Positions 43,116 through 53,225 of a DNA stretch of 64,000 nucleotides are shown one piece after another. Source of the DNA: Bradyrhizobium diazoefficiens (lineage in GTDB: Bacteria > Pseudomonadota > Alphaproteobacteria > Rhizobiales > Xanthobacteraceae); contig NZ_JAFCJJ010000008.1 of assembly GCF_018131015.1 (NCBI RefSeq), positions 186,001-250,000 on the forward strand, in the 5' to 3' direction. The position numbers and the translations under genes were made by a program. The notes below the pieces were generated by a model, which saw nothing but the letters and a program-made list of their open reading frames with translations, did no database searches and was not told where the DNA came from. Numbering within the stretch: position 1 is the first letter of the stretch; every line of letters starts with the position of its first letter.

Positions 43116-45383
43116 ATGGCAAATGCCGCTCTTAAGGGAGAAGCCGGGTCTGGTGATAGCTGGAGCGGGTTCGTGCCAGGAGGATGGCAGACCTCCATCG
43201 ACGTCCGGGACTTCATCGTCCGCAACGTCACCTCCTACACCGGCGACGAGGCCTTCCTGGCCGGACCATCGCAGCGCACCAAGGCCGTCTGGGCCAAACT
43301 GCAGCCCTATTTTGCCGACGAACGCAAGAAGGGCGTTCTGGCGGTCGACGCCAAGAACCCGTCGTCCATGCTCGCCCACGCTCCCGGCTACATCGACCGT
43401 GACAACGAGGTCGTGGTCGGGCTGCAAACCGACCAGCCGTTCAAGCGCGCGATCTTCCCCTATGGCGGGTTGCGCATGGTCGAGACCGGACTGAAGGCCG
43501 CCGGCTTCGAGCCGGACCCGGCAGTGCACGAGGCGTTCACCAAGTACCGCAAGTCGCACAATGACGGCGTGTTCGACGCCTACACCCCCGAGATCATGAA
43601 CTGCCGCCGCTCCGGCATCATCACCGGCCTTCCGGACGCCTATGGCCGCGGGCGCATCATCGGCGACTACCGCCGCGTCGCGCTGTACGGAGTCGACCGC
43701 CTGATCGAGGCCAAGCGCGCCGAGCGCGCCCAGATCGACGACATGTGGCCGACCGACGAGATCATCCGCACCCGCGAGGAACTCGCCGAACAGGTCCGCG
43801 CCCTGAAGGATCTGGCCGAAATGGCCAAGCGCTACGGCCACGACATCTCGAAGCCGGCCGCGAACGCCCAGGAGGCGTTCCAATGGACCTACTTCGGCTA
43901 TCTCGCCGCGATCAAGGAGGCCAACGGCGCGGCAATGTCGATCGGCCGCATCTCGACCTTCCTCGACATCTACATCGAGCGCGACCTCAAGGCCGCCATG
44001 CTCGACGAGGCGCGGGCCCAGGAACTGTGGGACCAGCTGGTGCAGAAGCTGCGCATCGTTCGCTTCCTGCGCACGCCGGACTATGACGCGCTATTCTCGG
44101 GAGACCCCTACTGGGCCACCGAATGCGTCGGAGGCATGGATCTGGACGGCCGCGCGCTGGTGACCAAGAGCAGCTACCGGATGCTGCACACTCTCTACAA
44201 CCTGGGACCGGCGCCGGAACCGAACATCACGGTGCTGTGGTCGACGCACATGCCCGCGGCGTTCAAGCGCTTCTGCGTCAAGGTCAGCAAGGACACCTCC
44301 TCGCTGCAGTACGAGAACGACGATTTGATGCGCCCGTTCTGGGGCGATGACTACGGCATTGCCTGCTGCGTCTCGGCGATGCGGCTCGGAAAGCAGATGC
44401 AGTTCTTCGGCGCCCGCGTCAATCTCGCCAAGGCCCTGCTCTACGCCATCAACGGCGGCCGCGACGAGGTCTCCGGCGATCAGATCGCGCCGCAAACCAT
44501 GCCCGTCACCGGCGACTTCCTCGACTACGACGACGTCATGGCGAAGTTCGACACCACGATGGAATGGCTTGCCAAGACCTACGTCCACGCCATGAACTGC
44601 ATCCACTACATGCACGACAAGTATTTCTACGAGCGGCTGGAAATGGCGCTGCACGATCGCGACATCCTGCGCACCATGGCGTTCGGCATCGCCGGCCTTT
44701 CGGTGGTCGCCGACAGCCTCAGCGCCATCAAGTACGGCAAGATCAAGGTCGTGCGGGACGATCGCGGGGTCGTGGTCGATTACAAGAACGAAGGCAACCA
44801 GGCGACGCCGCAGTTCGGCAACAACGACGACCGGGTCGACCAGATCGCATCCCAGCTCGTCACGCGCTTCATGGAGAAGATCCGCAAGCACCCGACCTAC
44901 CGGAACGCGACCCATACCCAGAGCGTACTCACGATCACCTCCAACGTCGTTTACGGCAAGGCCACCGGCAACACGCCCGACGGACGCCGCAAGGGCGAGC
45001 CGTTCGGCCCCGGTGCCAATCCGATGCACGGCCGCGACAGCCATGGCTGGCTCGCCTCCTGCCTGTCCGTCTCCAAGCTTCCCTACAAGGACTCGCAGGA
45101 CGGCATCAGCTACACCGTCTCGGTCGCGCCGCAGAAGGCGCATTTGTCGGAAGGTCAGCTCGTGGACGAAGCGGTCAAGGCCTTCGATGTCTATTTCGGC
45201 CGTGGCGGCTTCCACATGAACCTGAACGTCATCGACAAGGAAACGCTCGAAGACGCCATGAAAAACCCGGACAAGTATCCGCAGCTCACGATACGCGTCT
45301 CGGGTTATGCGGTGAATTTCGTGCGGCTGACGCCGGAGCAACAGCGCGACGTGATCAGCCGCACTTTCCACGGCCAGATCTGA
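43116..45383 (+). CDS. pflB: Pyruvate formate-lyase (formate C-acetyltransferase)
   Basis: Glycyl-radical enzyme of 755 residues converting pyruvate and CoA to acetyl-CoA and formate without oxygen. The adjacent catalytic cysteines are in IACCVSAM (C417, C418) and the radical glycine is in RVSGYAVNF (G730), near the C-terminus as in E. coli PflB (C418/C419, G734, 760 residues). The substrate pocket and the ending [17 protein letters not shown] are also conserved. ATG at 43116 follows GGGAGA; the frame from 43065 adds unrelated residues. The activase gene follows 13 bases later. PFL is unusual in the mostly respiratory Bradyrhizobium group. Confidence 0.97.
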   Translation: MANAALKGEAGSGDSWSGFVPGGWQTSIDVRDFIVRNVTSYTGDEAFLAGPSQRTKAVWAKLQPYFADERKKGVLAVDAKNPSSMLAHAPGYIDRDNEVVVGLQTDQPFKRAIFPYGGLRMVETGLKAAGFEPDPAVHEAFTKYRKSHNDGVFDAYTPEIMNCRRSGIITGLPDAYGRGRIIGDYRRVALYGVDRLIEAKRAERAQIDDMWPTDEIIRTREELAEQVRALKDLAEMAKRYGHDISKPAANAQEAFQWTYFGYLAAIKEANGAAMSIGRISTFLDIYIERDLKAAMLDEARAQELWDQLVQKLRIVRFLRTPDYDALFSGDPYWATECVGGMDLDGRALVTKSSYRMLHTLYNLGPAPEPNITVLWSTHMPAAFKRFCVKVSKDTSSLQYENDDLMRPFWGDDYGIACCVSAMRLGKQMQFFGARVNLAKALLYAINGGRDEVSGDQIAPQTMPVTGDFLDYDDVMAKFDTTMEWLAKTYVHAMNCIHYMHDKYFYERLEMALHDRDILRTMAFGIAGLSVVADSLSAIKYGKIKVVRDDRGVVVDYKNEGNQATPQFGNNDDRVDQIASQLVTRFMEKIRKHPTYRNATHTQSVLTITSNVVYGKATGNTPDGRRKGEPFGPGANPMHGRDSHGWLASCLSVSKLPYKDSQDGISYTVSVAPQKAHLSEGQLVDEAVKAFDVYFGRGGFHMNLNVIDKETLEDAMKNPDKYPQLTIRVSGYAVNFVRLTPEQQRDVISRTFHGQI

Positions 45384-45396
45384 ACCGAGGTGCACC

Positions 45397-46224
45397 ATGT
45401 CGATGGTGCAGACACTGGAGCCCGGAAGTCGTTATGATCTCCGGGCCGGGCTTTCGCCCGACGCGCCCGACGAGGACAAGCTCAAGGACGAAGAGGGCTT
45501 GTTCGGCTATTGCCATTCCTACGAAACGTCCTCGCGCTACGACGGCCCCGGGTTGCGCGTGGTACTGTTCGTCTCGGGCTGCCTGCTCCGGTGCACCTAT
45601 TGTCACAATCCGGACACCTGGCACCTCAAGGACGGCACCTATGTTTCGGCCGACCACGTCCTCCGCCGTCTGGCCGATTTCGCGCCTTCGATCAAGGCCC
45701 TCGGCGGCGGGCTGACCATCTCCGGCGGCGAAGCCATGGTGCAGCGCGCGTTTACGCAACGCATCTTCGCCGGCGCCAAAAAGATGGGCCTGCACACGGC
45801 AATCCAGACGTCCGGCTTTCTCGGCGATCGCATCAGTGACGCCTACCTGGCGGAGATCGACCTCGTGATGCTCGACATCAAGAGTTCGGACCCGGCCACC
45901 TACAAGCGGGTGACGGGGCGCGACATTGCGCCGACGCTTCGCTTCGCCGAGCGCCTGGCAGCAACGGGCAAGCCGGCCTGGATCCGGTTCACGCTCGTCC
46001 CGGGCGAGACCGACGATCCCGACAACGTCGCCGGCATCGCCCGCTTCGTCGCACCCATGAAGAACGTCGAATGGGTCGAGGTGCAGCCCTTCCATAAGAT
46101 GGGCGAGTTCAAATGGAAGGCGTTGGGCCTCGACTACAAGCTGCAGGACACCAAGCCGGCCAGCCGCGAGCTGACCGACCGGGTGATCGCACAATTCAAG
46201 GACGCCGGGTGCAACGCCCGCTGA
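45397..46224 (+). CDS. pflA: Pyruvate formate-lyase activating enzyme (radical SAM)
   Basis: Generates the glycyl radical on PflB using SAM and a [4Fe-4S] cluster. Protein of 275 residues with the cluster motif GCLLRCTYCHNP (C62, C66, C69), the GGE-type motif TISGGEAMVQ, and DIKSSDPATYKRVTG and VQPFHKMGEFKWK typical of PflA. It carries about 35 extra N-terminal residues relative to E. coli PflA (246 residues). ATG follows GAGGTG. Tight spacing puts it in the pflB operon. Confidence 0.96.
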   Translation: MSMVQTLEPGSRYDLRAGLSPDAPDEDKLKDEEGLFGYCHSYETSSRYDGPGLRVVLFVSGCLLRCTYCHNPDTWHLKDGTYVSADHVLRRLADFAPSIKALGGGLTISGGEAMVQRAFTQRIFAGAKKMGLHTAIQTSGFLGDRISDAYLAEIDLVMLDIKSSDPATYKRVTGRDIAPTLRFAERLAATGKPAWIRFTLVPGETDDPDNVAGIARFVAPMKNVEWVEVQPFHKMGEFKWKALGLDYKLQDTKPASRELTDRVIAQFKDAGCNAR

Positions 46225-46253
46225 TGTCGCCATAGGGGGAAGGAACTCGAATC

Positions 46254-47861
46254 ATGCTGGATCTTGCGCGTGACATCATCGGCAGCCAGCCGATCCTGAC
46301 GGCGTTCCTGGCGATCGGACTGGGCTACCTGGTCGGCCAGATCAGCATCTTCGGATTTTCTCTCGGCGTCGGCGCCGTGCTGTTCGTCGGCCTTGCGCTC
46401 GGGGCGTTTGCGCCCAAGGCGCAGATCATCGGACCGATCGGACTGACCGGACTGATCATGTTCCTGTACGGGATCGGCATCCTCTATGGACGCCAGTTCT
46501 TCGAGGGCATATTCGGCGCCGGGCAGAAATATAATCTGCTCGCTCTGGTCGCCTGCCTCGCTGGCCTCGCCGTCGCCCTTGGCCTCGGCAAAGTCTTCGG
46601 CATCAAGCTCGGGCACACGCTCGGTCTGTATGCGGGATCGATGACCAGCACCGCCACCCTGCAGGCGGCGCTCGACGTCATGAAGAACAAGGATCCATCG
46701 ATCGGCTATTCCATTGCCTATCCCTTCGGCGTCATCGGGCCCATTCTCTGCATCTACTTCATGACGCAGATCGTGAAGCCGAAATTTCCGGCAAAGGCGC
46801 AGAACTTCCACATGGCCGAGATCTCGATCGGCCAGGCCTTTGCCGGCAAGAAGCTCGAAGAGCTGACAAGCACCGTCCTGTCCGGGCTTCAGGTCACGAT
46901 GGTGCGAAGCGAAGGACGCAATATCGTTCCGACACCGGACACCGTCTTGTCCGCGGGAGACGCAATTCTGGTGGTCGGGGAACAGCAAGAGGCGATCGCC
47001 AAGGCAGCGGCGCAACTCGGAAGCCTGGAGCCCGGCACATTGGCAAGCGATCGCGCCGACCTGGACTACATCCGCGTCTTCGTCGGAAAGGCGAGCGTGG
47101 TCGGCGTACCTCTTGCCCGTCTTCCGATGCCTGCCGGTTATCAGACCCATCTGCTGCATGTCCGGCGCTATGATGTCGACCTGGTGCCCTCGCCCGACCT
47201 CATGCTGGAATTCGGCGATCGCGTCGGCGTGCTGCTGCCGCCCGAGCGCAAGGAGGAGATCCGGCGCCATTTCGGCGATACCGTGAAGGCCGCCGCCGAG
47301 TTCAGCTATGTCTCGCTCGGGTTTGGGATGGTCATGGGCGTCCTGCTCGGGCTGATCCCGATTCCAATCCCGGGAATTGGTGTCGTGACGCTCGGCATCG
47401 GCGGCGGGCCGCTGATCGTTGCGCTCATTCTCGGCAAGCTCCGTCGCACCGGCCCCCTGCTCTGGACCATGCCTCTGCCGGCCAATATCGTTCTTCGAAA
47501 CTTCGGCCTCGCCATGTTCCTCGCGACCGTCGGCGTCAATGCCGGTCAGCCCTTTGTGCGGACGGTGGCCGAATCCGGCCCGACCATGCTGCTCATCGGC
47601 GTCGCCGTGCTGCTGACGACGGTCTTCATCGTCCTGCTGGTCGGTCACTACGTCCTCAAGATTCCCTATGACGACCTGGTGGGCGTGGCGTCGGGAGCGA
47701 CAGGAAACCCCGCCATCCTGGTCTATTCGACCAAGATGGCGCCGACCGAGCGCCCGGACATCGGTTACGCCATGATCTTCCCCTCGATGACGCTGGTGAA
47801 GGTGATCGCCGCCCAGATCGTGGGGCTTCTGGCGGGCGGGGCCGCCGCCGGCGGCGGGTGA
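46254..47861 (+). CDS. Aspartate:alanine exchanger (AAE) family transporter 1
   Basis: Protein of 535 residues with the AAE plan: an N-terminal set of hydrophobic segments (residues 10-175), two RCK-C/TrkA-C-like cytosolic domains (about 190-345, for example AISIGQAFAGKKLEE-like strands and ILVVGEQQEAIAKAAAQLG), and a C-terminal set (about 350-530). Duplicated membrane motifs GLYAGSMTSTATLQAA and GVASGATGNPAILVYST are the family substrate-site repeats. Known members exchange aspartate for alanine or export succinate. In a PFL operon, export of a fermentation acid is plausible. AAGGAA precedes the ATG; focA follows after 7 bases. Confidence 0.87.
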   Translation: MLDLARDIIGSQPILTAFLAIGLGYLVGQISIFGFSLGVGAVLFVGLALGAFAPKAQIIGPIGLTGLIMFLYGIGILYGRQFFEGIFGAGQKYNLLALVACLAGLAVALGLGKVFGIKLGHTLGLYAGSMTSTATLQAALDVMKNKDPSIGYSIAYPFGVIGPILCIYFMTQIVKPKFPAKAQNFHMAEISIGQAFAGKKLEELTSTVLSGLQVTMVRSEGRNIVPTPDTVLSAGDAILVVGEQQEAIAKAAAQLGSLEPGTLASDRADLDYIRVFVGKASVVGVPLARLPMPAGYQTHLLHVRRYDVDLVPSPDLMLEFGDRVGVLLPPERKEEIRRHFGDTVKAAAEFSYVSLGFGMVMGVLLGLIPIPIPGIGVVTLGIGGGPLIVALILGKLRRTGPLLWTMPLPANIVLRNFGLAMFLATVGVNAGQPFVRTVAESGPTMLLIGVAVLLTTVFIVLLVGHYVLKIPYDDLVGVASGATGNPAILVYSTKMAPTERPDIGYAMIFPSMTLVKVIAAQIVGLLAGGAAAGGG

Positions 47862-47868
47862 CGGCGCC

Positions 47869-48762
47869 ATGGGCCGCGAGCAAGAAGACACGACCGGCCG
47901 GGCATCCGCGCCCCCGCCACCGATCTTCAATCTGCAGGCTTACAGTCCGGCGGAGATCAAGGAGGCGGTCGAAAAGGTCGGCGTCAAGAAGGCCAACATG
48001 CCGTTTCTCGCATCGTTCATGCTGGCGATCGTCGCCGGTGGCGGCATCGGCTTCGGCGCGCTCTATTATACCATCGTCGCCAGCGATCCCACGCTCGGCT
48101 TTGCCACGACACGCGTGCTCGGAGGGCTGGTCTTCACACTCGGGCTGGCGCTCGTCCTGATCGGCGGCGCCGAGCTGTTTACCGGCAACAATCTGATCGT
48201 GATGGCCTGGGCCAGCGGGAACGTTTCCACGCGCACGATGCTGGGCAACTGGACCATCATCTGGTTAGGCAATCTGCTGGGAGCGCTTGGGCTCGTCGTT
48301 CTGGTGTTCTTTTCACACCACCTCGACATGAACGAGGGCCGCATCGGTCTTTCGGTCTTGAATACCGCGGCCGGGAAGATCCGCCCCGATGTGGTGACGC
48401 TCTTCGTCAAGGGCATCCTCTGCAACGTGCTGGTGTGCGCGGGGGTCTGGCTTGCCTATGCGGGCCGATCCGTCACCGACAAGTTCTTCGCGATCCTCCT
48501 GCCCGTGTCCGCCTTCATCGCGGCCGGCTTCGAGCATTGCGTCGCCAACATGTATTTCCTGCCTTTGGCCTGGCTGCTGGTGCAGACAGGCCACGCTCCG
48601 GCGACTTTCGACGCATCGCCGATCACCATCGCCGGCATCATCCACAATCTGGTGCCGGTCACGCTCGGAAACATCGTGGGCGGCGCCGGCTTCGTCGGCG
48701 CCATCTACTGGGTGATCTATCGGGCAGCATTCGGCGTGAACTATCGGGGCGAGCCGCGCTAG
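47869..48762 (+). CDS. focA: Formate/nitrite transporter family channel (FocA)
   Basis: Pentameric inner-membrane channel of 297 residues that moves formate out (or in at low pH). FNT landmarks: NLQAYSPAEIKEAVEKVGVK at the N-terminal helix, GGAELFTGNN, and GFEHCVANMYFLPLA with the pore His (H223). A 25-residue Pro/Ala-rich N-terminal extension is present. Its place behind pflB, pflA and an exchanger strongly supports formate over nitrite as substrate. It converges on the second exchanger gene, 28 bases away. Confidence 0.94.
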   Translation: MGREQEDTTGRASAPPPPIFNLQAYSPAEIKEAVEKVGVKKANMPFLASFMLAIVAGGGIGFGALYYTIVASDPTLGFATTRVLGGLVFTLGLALVLIGGAELFTGNNLIVMAWASGNVSTRTMLGNWTIIWLGNLLGALGLVVLVFFSHHLDMNEGRIGLSVLNTAAGKIRPDVVTLFVKGILCNVLVCAGVWLAYAGRSVTDKFFAILLPVSAFIAAGFEHCVANMYFLPLAWLLVQTGHAPATFDASPITIAGIIHNLVPVTLGNIVGGAGFVGAIYWVIYRAAFGVNYRGEPR

Positions 48763-48790
48763 GTCCTTGCGGCGGTCGCGACCCCAGCGT

Positions 48791-50482
48791 CTATCCCCAA
48801 AGCATGACCAGCAGCATTCCGCCGATGGTCAGTGTCGTGCTCGAGACAGCGTAGGGAACGGCATAGCCGAGGGCCGGGATCCTGCTCCTGGCGCTGTCGC
48901 AGACCATGCCGAGGGAGGCCGTCGACGTGCGCGCTCCGCAGCAGCATCCCAGCAGGATGGCATCGTCAAATCGAAACACATATTTTCCCAGATAGATCGC
49001 CAGGATCATCGGCACGGTCGTGGCGGCCGCCCCCCAGAGGAACAGGCTGAAGCCGAGCTGTTGAAGCCCGGCAACGAAACCCGGTCCCGACGAAATCCCC
49101 ACGATGGCAACGAACACGTTCAGGCCGATCGAGTTCATGAACCACACGGTGGATGACGGTATCCGTCCGAAAGTCGGGCGCACCGAGCGCAACCAGCCGA
49201 AGAAAAGGCCGGAGATCAGCACCCCTCCGGAAGTCGACAGTGTGAGCGGCACGGTGCCGATATTGTAGACCAGCGTGCCGAGCACCGCGCCGGCCGCAAC
49301 GGCTGCGCCAAGGAACCCGATGTCGGCCATCTCGGTCGCGCGGTCGGGACGGCCCAACATCCGGGTCGCGGCTGCAACGTCTGTCGTGCGCCCGACCAGG
49401 GTGATGATATCGCCCCGCTGCAACTGGGTGTCCGGAAGGATCGGAATGTCGATCGCGGTCGCTCCTCGCGTGATCTTTCGCAGGAACACGCCGCGCGCCC
49501 ACGGACGTTTCGCCAGTTCAGCCAGTGTCTTTCCATCGACGTCCTTGCGGGTCACGTAGACGTCGGTGCCTTCGATCGGCACCGCCAGCAGCTCGCGATC
49601 GTCGACTTCTTCCGCCGCCGCGCCGATCGGGCTGACGAGCACGTCGCGCCGGCCCGAGATGGCGAGGATGTCCCCTGCACGGATCATGATGTCGGCGCTC
49701 GCATCCATGATCTTCCCGTCACGGCGAATCCGATCGATGAACACGCGATGCTCGGGAAGCAGCGCCTCGGCTTCCGCGACCGTCTTGCCGACAGCCAGTC
49801 CCCCTTCCCCGATCCGGAAGGCGCGCAGGTCGAATTGGTACCAGGGTGTACCCGTCCCACCCGATTGCTTCTTGCCCCCGTGCTCCTCCTCATAGCGCTT
49901 GCATGCCGCTTCGAGATCGATGCCGAGCAGGGCCGGCCCCACGAGGCTCAGAAGGATCGCAGTGCCCAGGGTGCCAAAGATGTAAGTGACCGCGTAGGCA
50001 ACGGGAATTGCATCCAGCAGCTTCTTGATGTCTTGCGGCGACATATCGAGCCGATTGATCGCATCTGTCGCGAGCCCCATCGACGCCGAGTTCGTCTGCG
50101 AACCAGAGTACAGCCCGGCCGCTGAACCAATCTCGTAGCCAGCCAGTTTCGCGCAGACAAAAGCCGAGCTGAAACACAACAGGCAGACCAGCGCCGCGAA
50201 CAAGGCCTGTGGGACTCCATCCTTCGCGACACCGCGGACGAATTGAGGCCCGACCCCGTAGCCCACCGCGAAAAGGAACATCAGGAAAAAGGTCGGCTTG
50301 AGCGGACCTGAAATCGTGATCTCGAACTGGCCGATGATCACGCCCGCAAGCAACGTCGCCGTAACCGGTCCAAGGCCAAGCCCCCTGTATTTGAAGGAGC
50401 CGAGATAGTGGCCGGCGGCCAGGGCCAGGAAGACGGCGATTTCGGGATGGGAACGAAGGGTGTGACTGAACCAGTCGATCAT
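48791..50482 (-). CDS. Aspartate:alanine exchanger (AAE) family transporter 2 (AspT-like)
   Basis: Protein of 563 residues, paralogous in layout to the exchanger in the pfl operon but clearly diverged. N-terminal helices ([36 protein letters not shown]), motif [20 protein letters not shown], two RCK-C-like domains ([29 protein letters not shown]) and C-terminal [20 protein letters not shown]. The length and motifs fit AspT. ATG at 50482 (MIDWFSHTL) is chosen; a longer frame to 50602 would run through an FNR/FixK box located 93 bases upstream of this ATG. Confidence 0.88.
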   Translation of the reverse strand: MIDWFSHTLRSHPEIAVFLALAAGHYLGSFKYRGLGLGPVTATLLAGVIIGQFEITISGPLKPTFFLMFLFAVGYGVGPQFVRGVAKDGVPQALFAALVCLLCFSSAFVCAKLAGYEIGSAAGLYSGSQTNSASMGLATDAINRLDMSPQDIKKLLDAIPVAYAVTYIFGTLGTAILLSLVGPALLGIDLEAACKRYEEEHGGKKQSGGTGTPWYQFDLRAFRIGEGGLAVGKTVAEAEALLPEHRVFIDRIRRDGKIMDASADIMIRAGDILAISGRRDVLVSPIGAAAEEVDDRELLAVPIEGTDVYVTRKDVDGKTLAELAKRPWARGVFLRKITRGATAIDIPILPDTQLQRGDIITLVGRTTDVAAATRMLGRPDRATEMADIGFLGAAVAAGAVLGTLVYNIGTVPLTLSTSGGVLISGLFFGWLRSVRPTFGRIPSSTVWFMNSIGLNVFVAIVGISSGPGFVAGLQQLGFSLFLWGAAATTVPMILAIYLGKYVFRFDDAILLGCCCGARTSTASLGMVCDSARSRIPALGYAVPYAVSSTTLTIGGMLLVMLWG

Positions 50483-50575
50483 GCTGCTGCGCCCGCCGAT
50501 ACTTCGTCGTGCATGCCATTCGCGATCGCGCACGACGTCCGGGCTGAAGCTCGTCCGGAGAATGGGTCTGGCGGC

Positions 50576-50589
50576 TTGATCTGGATCAA
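50576..50589. promoter_or_regulatory. FNR/FixK-type box 3 (exchanger 2 promoter)
   Basis: TTGAT-CTGG-ATCAA, full consensus match, centred about 100 bases before the exchanger 2 ATG on the minus strand and about 130 bases before the TPR gene on the plus strand. Confidence 0.85.
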
Positions 50590-50711
50590 GAATGGAAATC
50601 AAGGCCCGCAGTTTCCGGGAAAATTGAAACTGAACCGGCGTCAGGCCGGTTGCCCCTCGCCCGAGCCGTGGTCAAACTGGCCGCGATGATCCACCTCGCG
50701 AGCCTAGCGTC

Positions 50712-51542
50712 ATGCATCCCAGCCACGGACCCCAGGCCGAACCACTCCGGCGCGCCTCGCTCGCGCTGCAGATGCAAAACTTTGCCGAGGCCGAACGGCT
50801 CGCCGCCGAAGTCCTGAAGGCGAGCCGGACCGATATCATGGCGACATGGATTCTGGGCCGCGCCCTGCTCGCCCAGAACCGTGCTGCCGATGCCATTGCC
50901 GCCCTGGAACGGGCAGCGCGCCGCACCAGCGATCCGGGCATCGAGACCCTGCTTGGGGCAGCGCTTGGTGAATCCGGTCGCCGTGCGGAAGCCATCGAGC
51001 AGTTGCGCCGCACCTCTAGCCGGCGTCCCCCTTTCCTGCCGGCGTTTCAGGAGCTCGCAGGCCAGCTTGCCAAGGACCAGCGCCTCGATGAGGCCATCGC
51101 CACGATCGAGGGCGCGCGTGCGCTCGCGCCGGAGAGCGTCGATCTACAACTCGACCTTGCGCGCCTGCACATCGAGTGCAATGCGCGCGGCACGGCGCGC
51201 GCGATCCTTTCCAAGGCCCGCGAGGCCGCGCCTGCGCGTCCCGACATATCGACCCTGCTGGCACGCCTGCTGCGCCAGGATGGCGACTATGCTGCCGCGG
51301 CCGAGATATACCTGCACGCGCTGGCGCTGCGTCCCGACGATGCCATGGCGCGGGCCGATCTCGGCGCATGCCAGCTCGAGATGGGGCAACGCGATGCCGG
51401 CGAAGCCAGCCTTCGTTCGGCCGTGCGCGGCCGGCCCCAGATGCTGGCGCAGGCCGCCTATGCGCTGGCCCATTCATCGCGCGGCCGCGTCTTCCTCCGC
51501 CCCAGCGCGCTCAAGAAGTTCTTGCGAAGCGATGGGCCGTGA
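50712..51542 (+). CDS. Tetratricopeptide-repeat protein
   Basis: Protein of 276 residues made mainly of TPR-like helical pairs from residue 12 to about 245 (for example AEAAIAALERAARRTSDPGI-like spacing seen in AIAALERAARRTSDPG, LAGQLAKDQRLDEAIATIEG, LLRQDGDYAAAAEIYLHALA). No signal peptide or catalytic domain. TPR proteins scaffold complexes. Divergent from exchanger 2 and downstream of the same FNR/FixK box, so an anaerobic role is possible but unproven. Confidence 0.8.
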   Translation: MHPSHGPQAEPLRRASLALQMQNFAEAERLAAEVLKASRTDIMATWILGRALLAQNRAADAIAALERAARRTSDPGIETLLGAALGESGRRAEAIEQLRRTSSRRPPFLPAFQELAGQLAKDQRLDEAIATIEGARALAPESVDLQLDLARLHIECNARGTARAILSKAREAAPARPDISTLLARLLRQDGDYAAAAEIYLHALALRPDDAMARADLGACQLEMGQRDAGEASLRSAVRGRPQMLAQAAYALAHSSRGRVFLRPSALKKFLRSDGP

Positions 51543-51549
51543 TGCCGGT

Positions 51550-52290
51550 CTAGGCCCGGAATTTGCGCCGGTAGACGCCGGACTCCTGCGAGATCGACTT
51601 CGTCACCTCGTGCACCCGCCCAATCTCATCCGTCGTGAGTGGCGCAGTTCGGGCGATCCAGCTCTCGCGCTTCACTGCAATACATTGTGCGATCGGAGTG
51701 CCCTTCGGAAGAACGCCCTGGAAGTCCACATCGTGCCAATGCGCCGGGAAATGGATCCAGCTGTCGCGATAGTGATCACAGTCGACGAGGCCCGTCAGCG
51801 TCGTGAAGGGCAGATCGAAGCGATTGACCGGATGCATGAACAAGACCGCATAGCCCTCCGGCGCTTCGATCAGCCATGGATTGCGAAACTTGATCAGAAG
51901 CCGGTCCGGCTCGAACAGGGGCGAGCCGGTGACCTGGCTCGAATCGTGAAATCCAATCGGCGAGCGCGGGAAATCGAGCCCGCCACCGGCCGGCAGGTCA
52001 TTGTCCCATGAGATCTCGCCGTTCTCGAACCTGACGTCGCACATCAGCGGGATCAGGAAACCGCTGGTCATGGCATCGACGAACGGCGGACAGCGCTTGA
52101 CCGTGTCCTCCTCGCGCTGATTGATGGCGTTGAAGGCCTGCATCGGCATCGCCTTGAGCCAACCGGGCAGTCCGAGGCTTGCTGCGACCGGCGGCGGCAA
52201 TTTGTCTTCGAGCCCCGGCGGGCAGCGGAATTTCAGGATCAGGGGTTCATCGGCCACGGCGGATGCTTTCACGGCTCCCTGGACCCTCAC
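51550..52290 (-). CDS. Conserved hypothetical protein, 246 residues
   Basis: Not assigned with confidence; it recalls DUF6065-type proteins. Features are RCPPGLEDKLPPPVAASLGL near the N-terminus, RCPPFVDAMTSGFLIPLMCD near residue 65, FRNPWLIEAPEGYAVLFMHP and RDSWIHFPAHWHDVDF in the middle, the last rich in His and aromatic residues as in a metal or cupin-like site. GTG start at 52290; another GTG at 52272 is possible with AGGGAG before it. It converges on the TPR gene, 7 bases apart. Confidence 0.6.
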   Translation of the reverse strand: MRVQGAVKASAVADEPLILKFRCPPGLEDKLPPPVAASLGLPGWLKAMPMQAFNAINQREEDTVKRCPPFVDAMTSGFLIPLMCDVRFENGEISWDNDLPAGGGLDFPRSPIGFHDSSQVTGSPLFEPDRLLIKFRNPWLIEAPEGYAVLFMHPVNRFDLPFTTLTGLVDCDHYRDSWIHFPAHWHDVDFQGVLPKGTPIAQCIAVKRESWIARTAPLTTDEIGRVHEVTKSISQESGVYRRKFRA

Positions 52291-52456
52291 GGTCCAAGGT
52301 CATGAACCGGGAAAGTTTGCCCCAGTTCCGGAAAGCTCTCACTCAACAATCCTTGAGCATGATCGCGTTAGGGCAAGCGCGCGGGCTTTGTGAACCGAAC
52401 CAATTTGGTGGGGGCTGCTTGCGCAAAGCATCGATCCTAGCTAATGGAACGACGTT

Positions 52457-52534
52457 CGGAGCGTGGCGCAGCCCGGTTAGCGCACTAGTCTGGGAGACTA
52501 GGGGTCGGAGGTTCAAATCCTCTCGCTCCGACCA
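52457..52534 (+). tRNA. tRNA-Pro(GGG)
   Basis: Acceptor stem CGGAGCG / CGCTCCG with discriminator A and encoded CCA. D arm GCGC-AGCCCGGTTA-GCGC; anticodon stem CTAGT / ACTAG with loop CTGGGAG, anticodon GGG; T arm GGAGG-TTCAAAT-CCTCT. A T6 run follows at 52535. Confidence 0.97.
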
Positions 52535-52619
52535 TTTTTTCCAAATAATTTCAATGCCATTTGGGGCGGTCGGCCCCAAAATTTGCCGGATCAGATCGCC
52601 AGGCCGGCGAGACCGCCCC

Positions 52620-53201
52620 TCAGCCGTCCTTCAATGCCTGGTCGAGCATGTCCTTGCAGGCGACGAGATCGGCGAGCACCCGCCCGAGCCGCTCGCGGTC
52701 CAGCACGCTGGGTCCTGCAGGGGCGGCAGTCCCGCCCTTGCGGAAGGTCGTCAGGATTTCCTCGTCATCGATCTCGGCGAAGCGGAAGTCGATGCCTTCC
52801 TCTTCCTCGCCCTGGTAATCGTCATCGTCGGAATCCGTGCCGGCGACGCCGCGGATGGGAGCCTCGTCCCCCGGCTCCATCAGGCTCTGGCCGATGGCAT
52901 CCTCGATCGCCCCGAAGGACACCGCGGCTGCACTGTCGGCGAGGCCCTGCACCGACTTGACGCCATGCTCCTTCAGGATCCGCTGCACGCCGCGGATGGT
53001 ATAGCCCTCCCCGTAGAGCAACCGGCGGATGCCCTTGAGCAGGTCGACGTCGTCGGGGCGGTAATAGCGGCGGCCGCCGCTGCGCTTCATCGGCTTGATC
53101 TGGGAGAAGCGGGTCTCCCAGAACCGCAGCACGTGCTGCGGAATGTCGAGTTCCTGCGCTACTTCGCTGATGGTTCGGAACGCATCCGGCGCCTTGTCCA
53201 A
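52620..53201 (-). CDS. MerR family transcriptional regulator
   Basis: Protein of 193 residues. The N-terminal winged helix is [20 protein letters not shown] then [10 protein letters not shown] and [20 protein letters not shown]. The C-terminal part is acidic ([19 protein letters not shown]) followed by a short helix, without the Cys ligands of metal sensors. In Rhizobiales this gene commonly follows ihfA; its effector is unknown. Confidence 0.88.
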   Translation of the reverse strand: MDKAPDAFRTISEVAQELDIPQHVLRFWETRFSQIKPMKRSGGRRYYRPDDVDLLKGIRRLLYGEGYTIRGVQRILKEHGVKSVQGLADSAAAVSFGAIEDAIGQSLMEPGDEAPIRGVAGTDSDDDDYQGEEEEGIDFRFAEIDDEEILTTFRKGGTAAPAGPSVLDRERLGRVLADLVACKDMLDQALKDG

Positions 53202-53225
53202 ATGCCAAATCCTCCGCGCAGGCGA

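Noticed and set aside
46134..47930. A 598-codon open frame opposite the first exchanger
   Set aside because: Antisense shadow; the real gene has family motifs and a good ribosome binding site.
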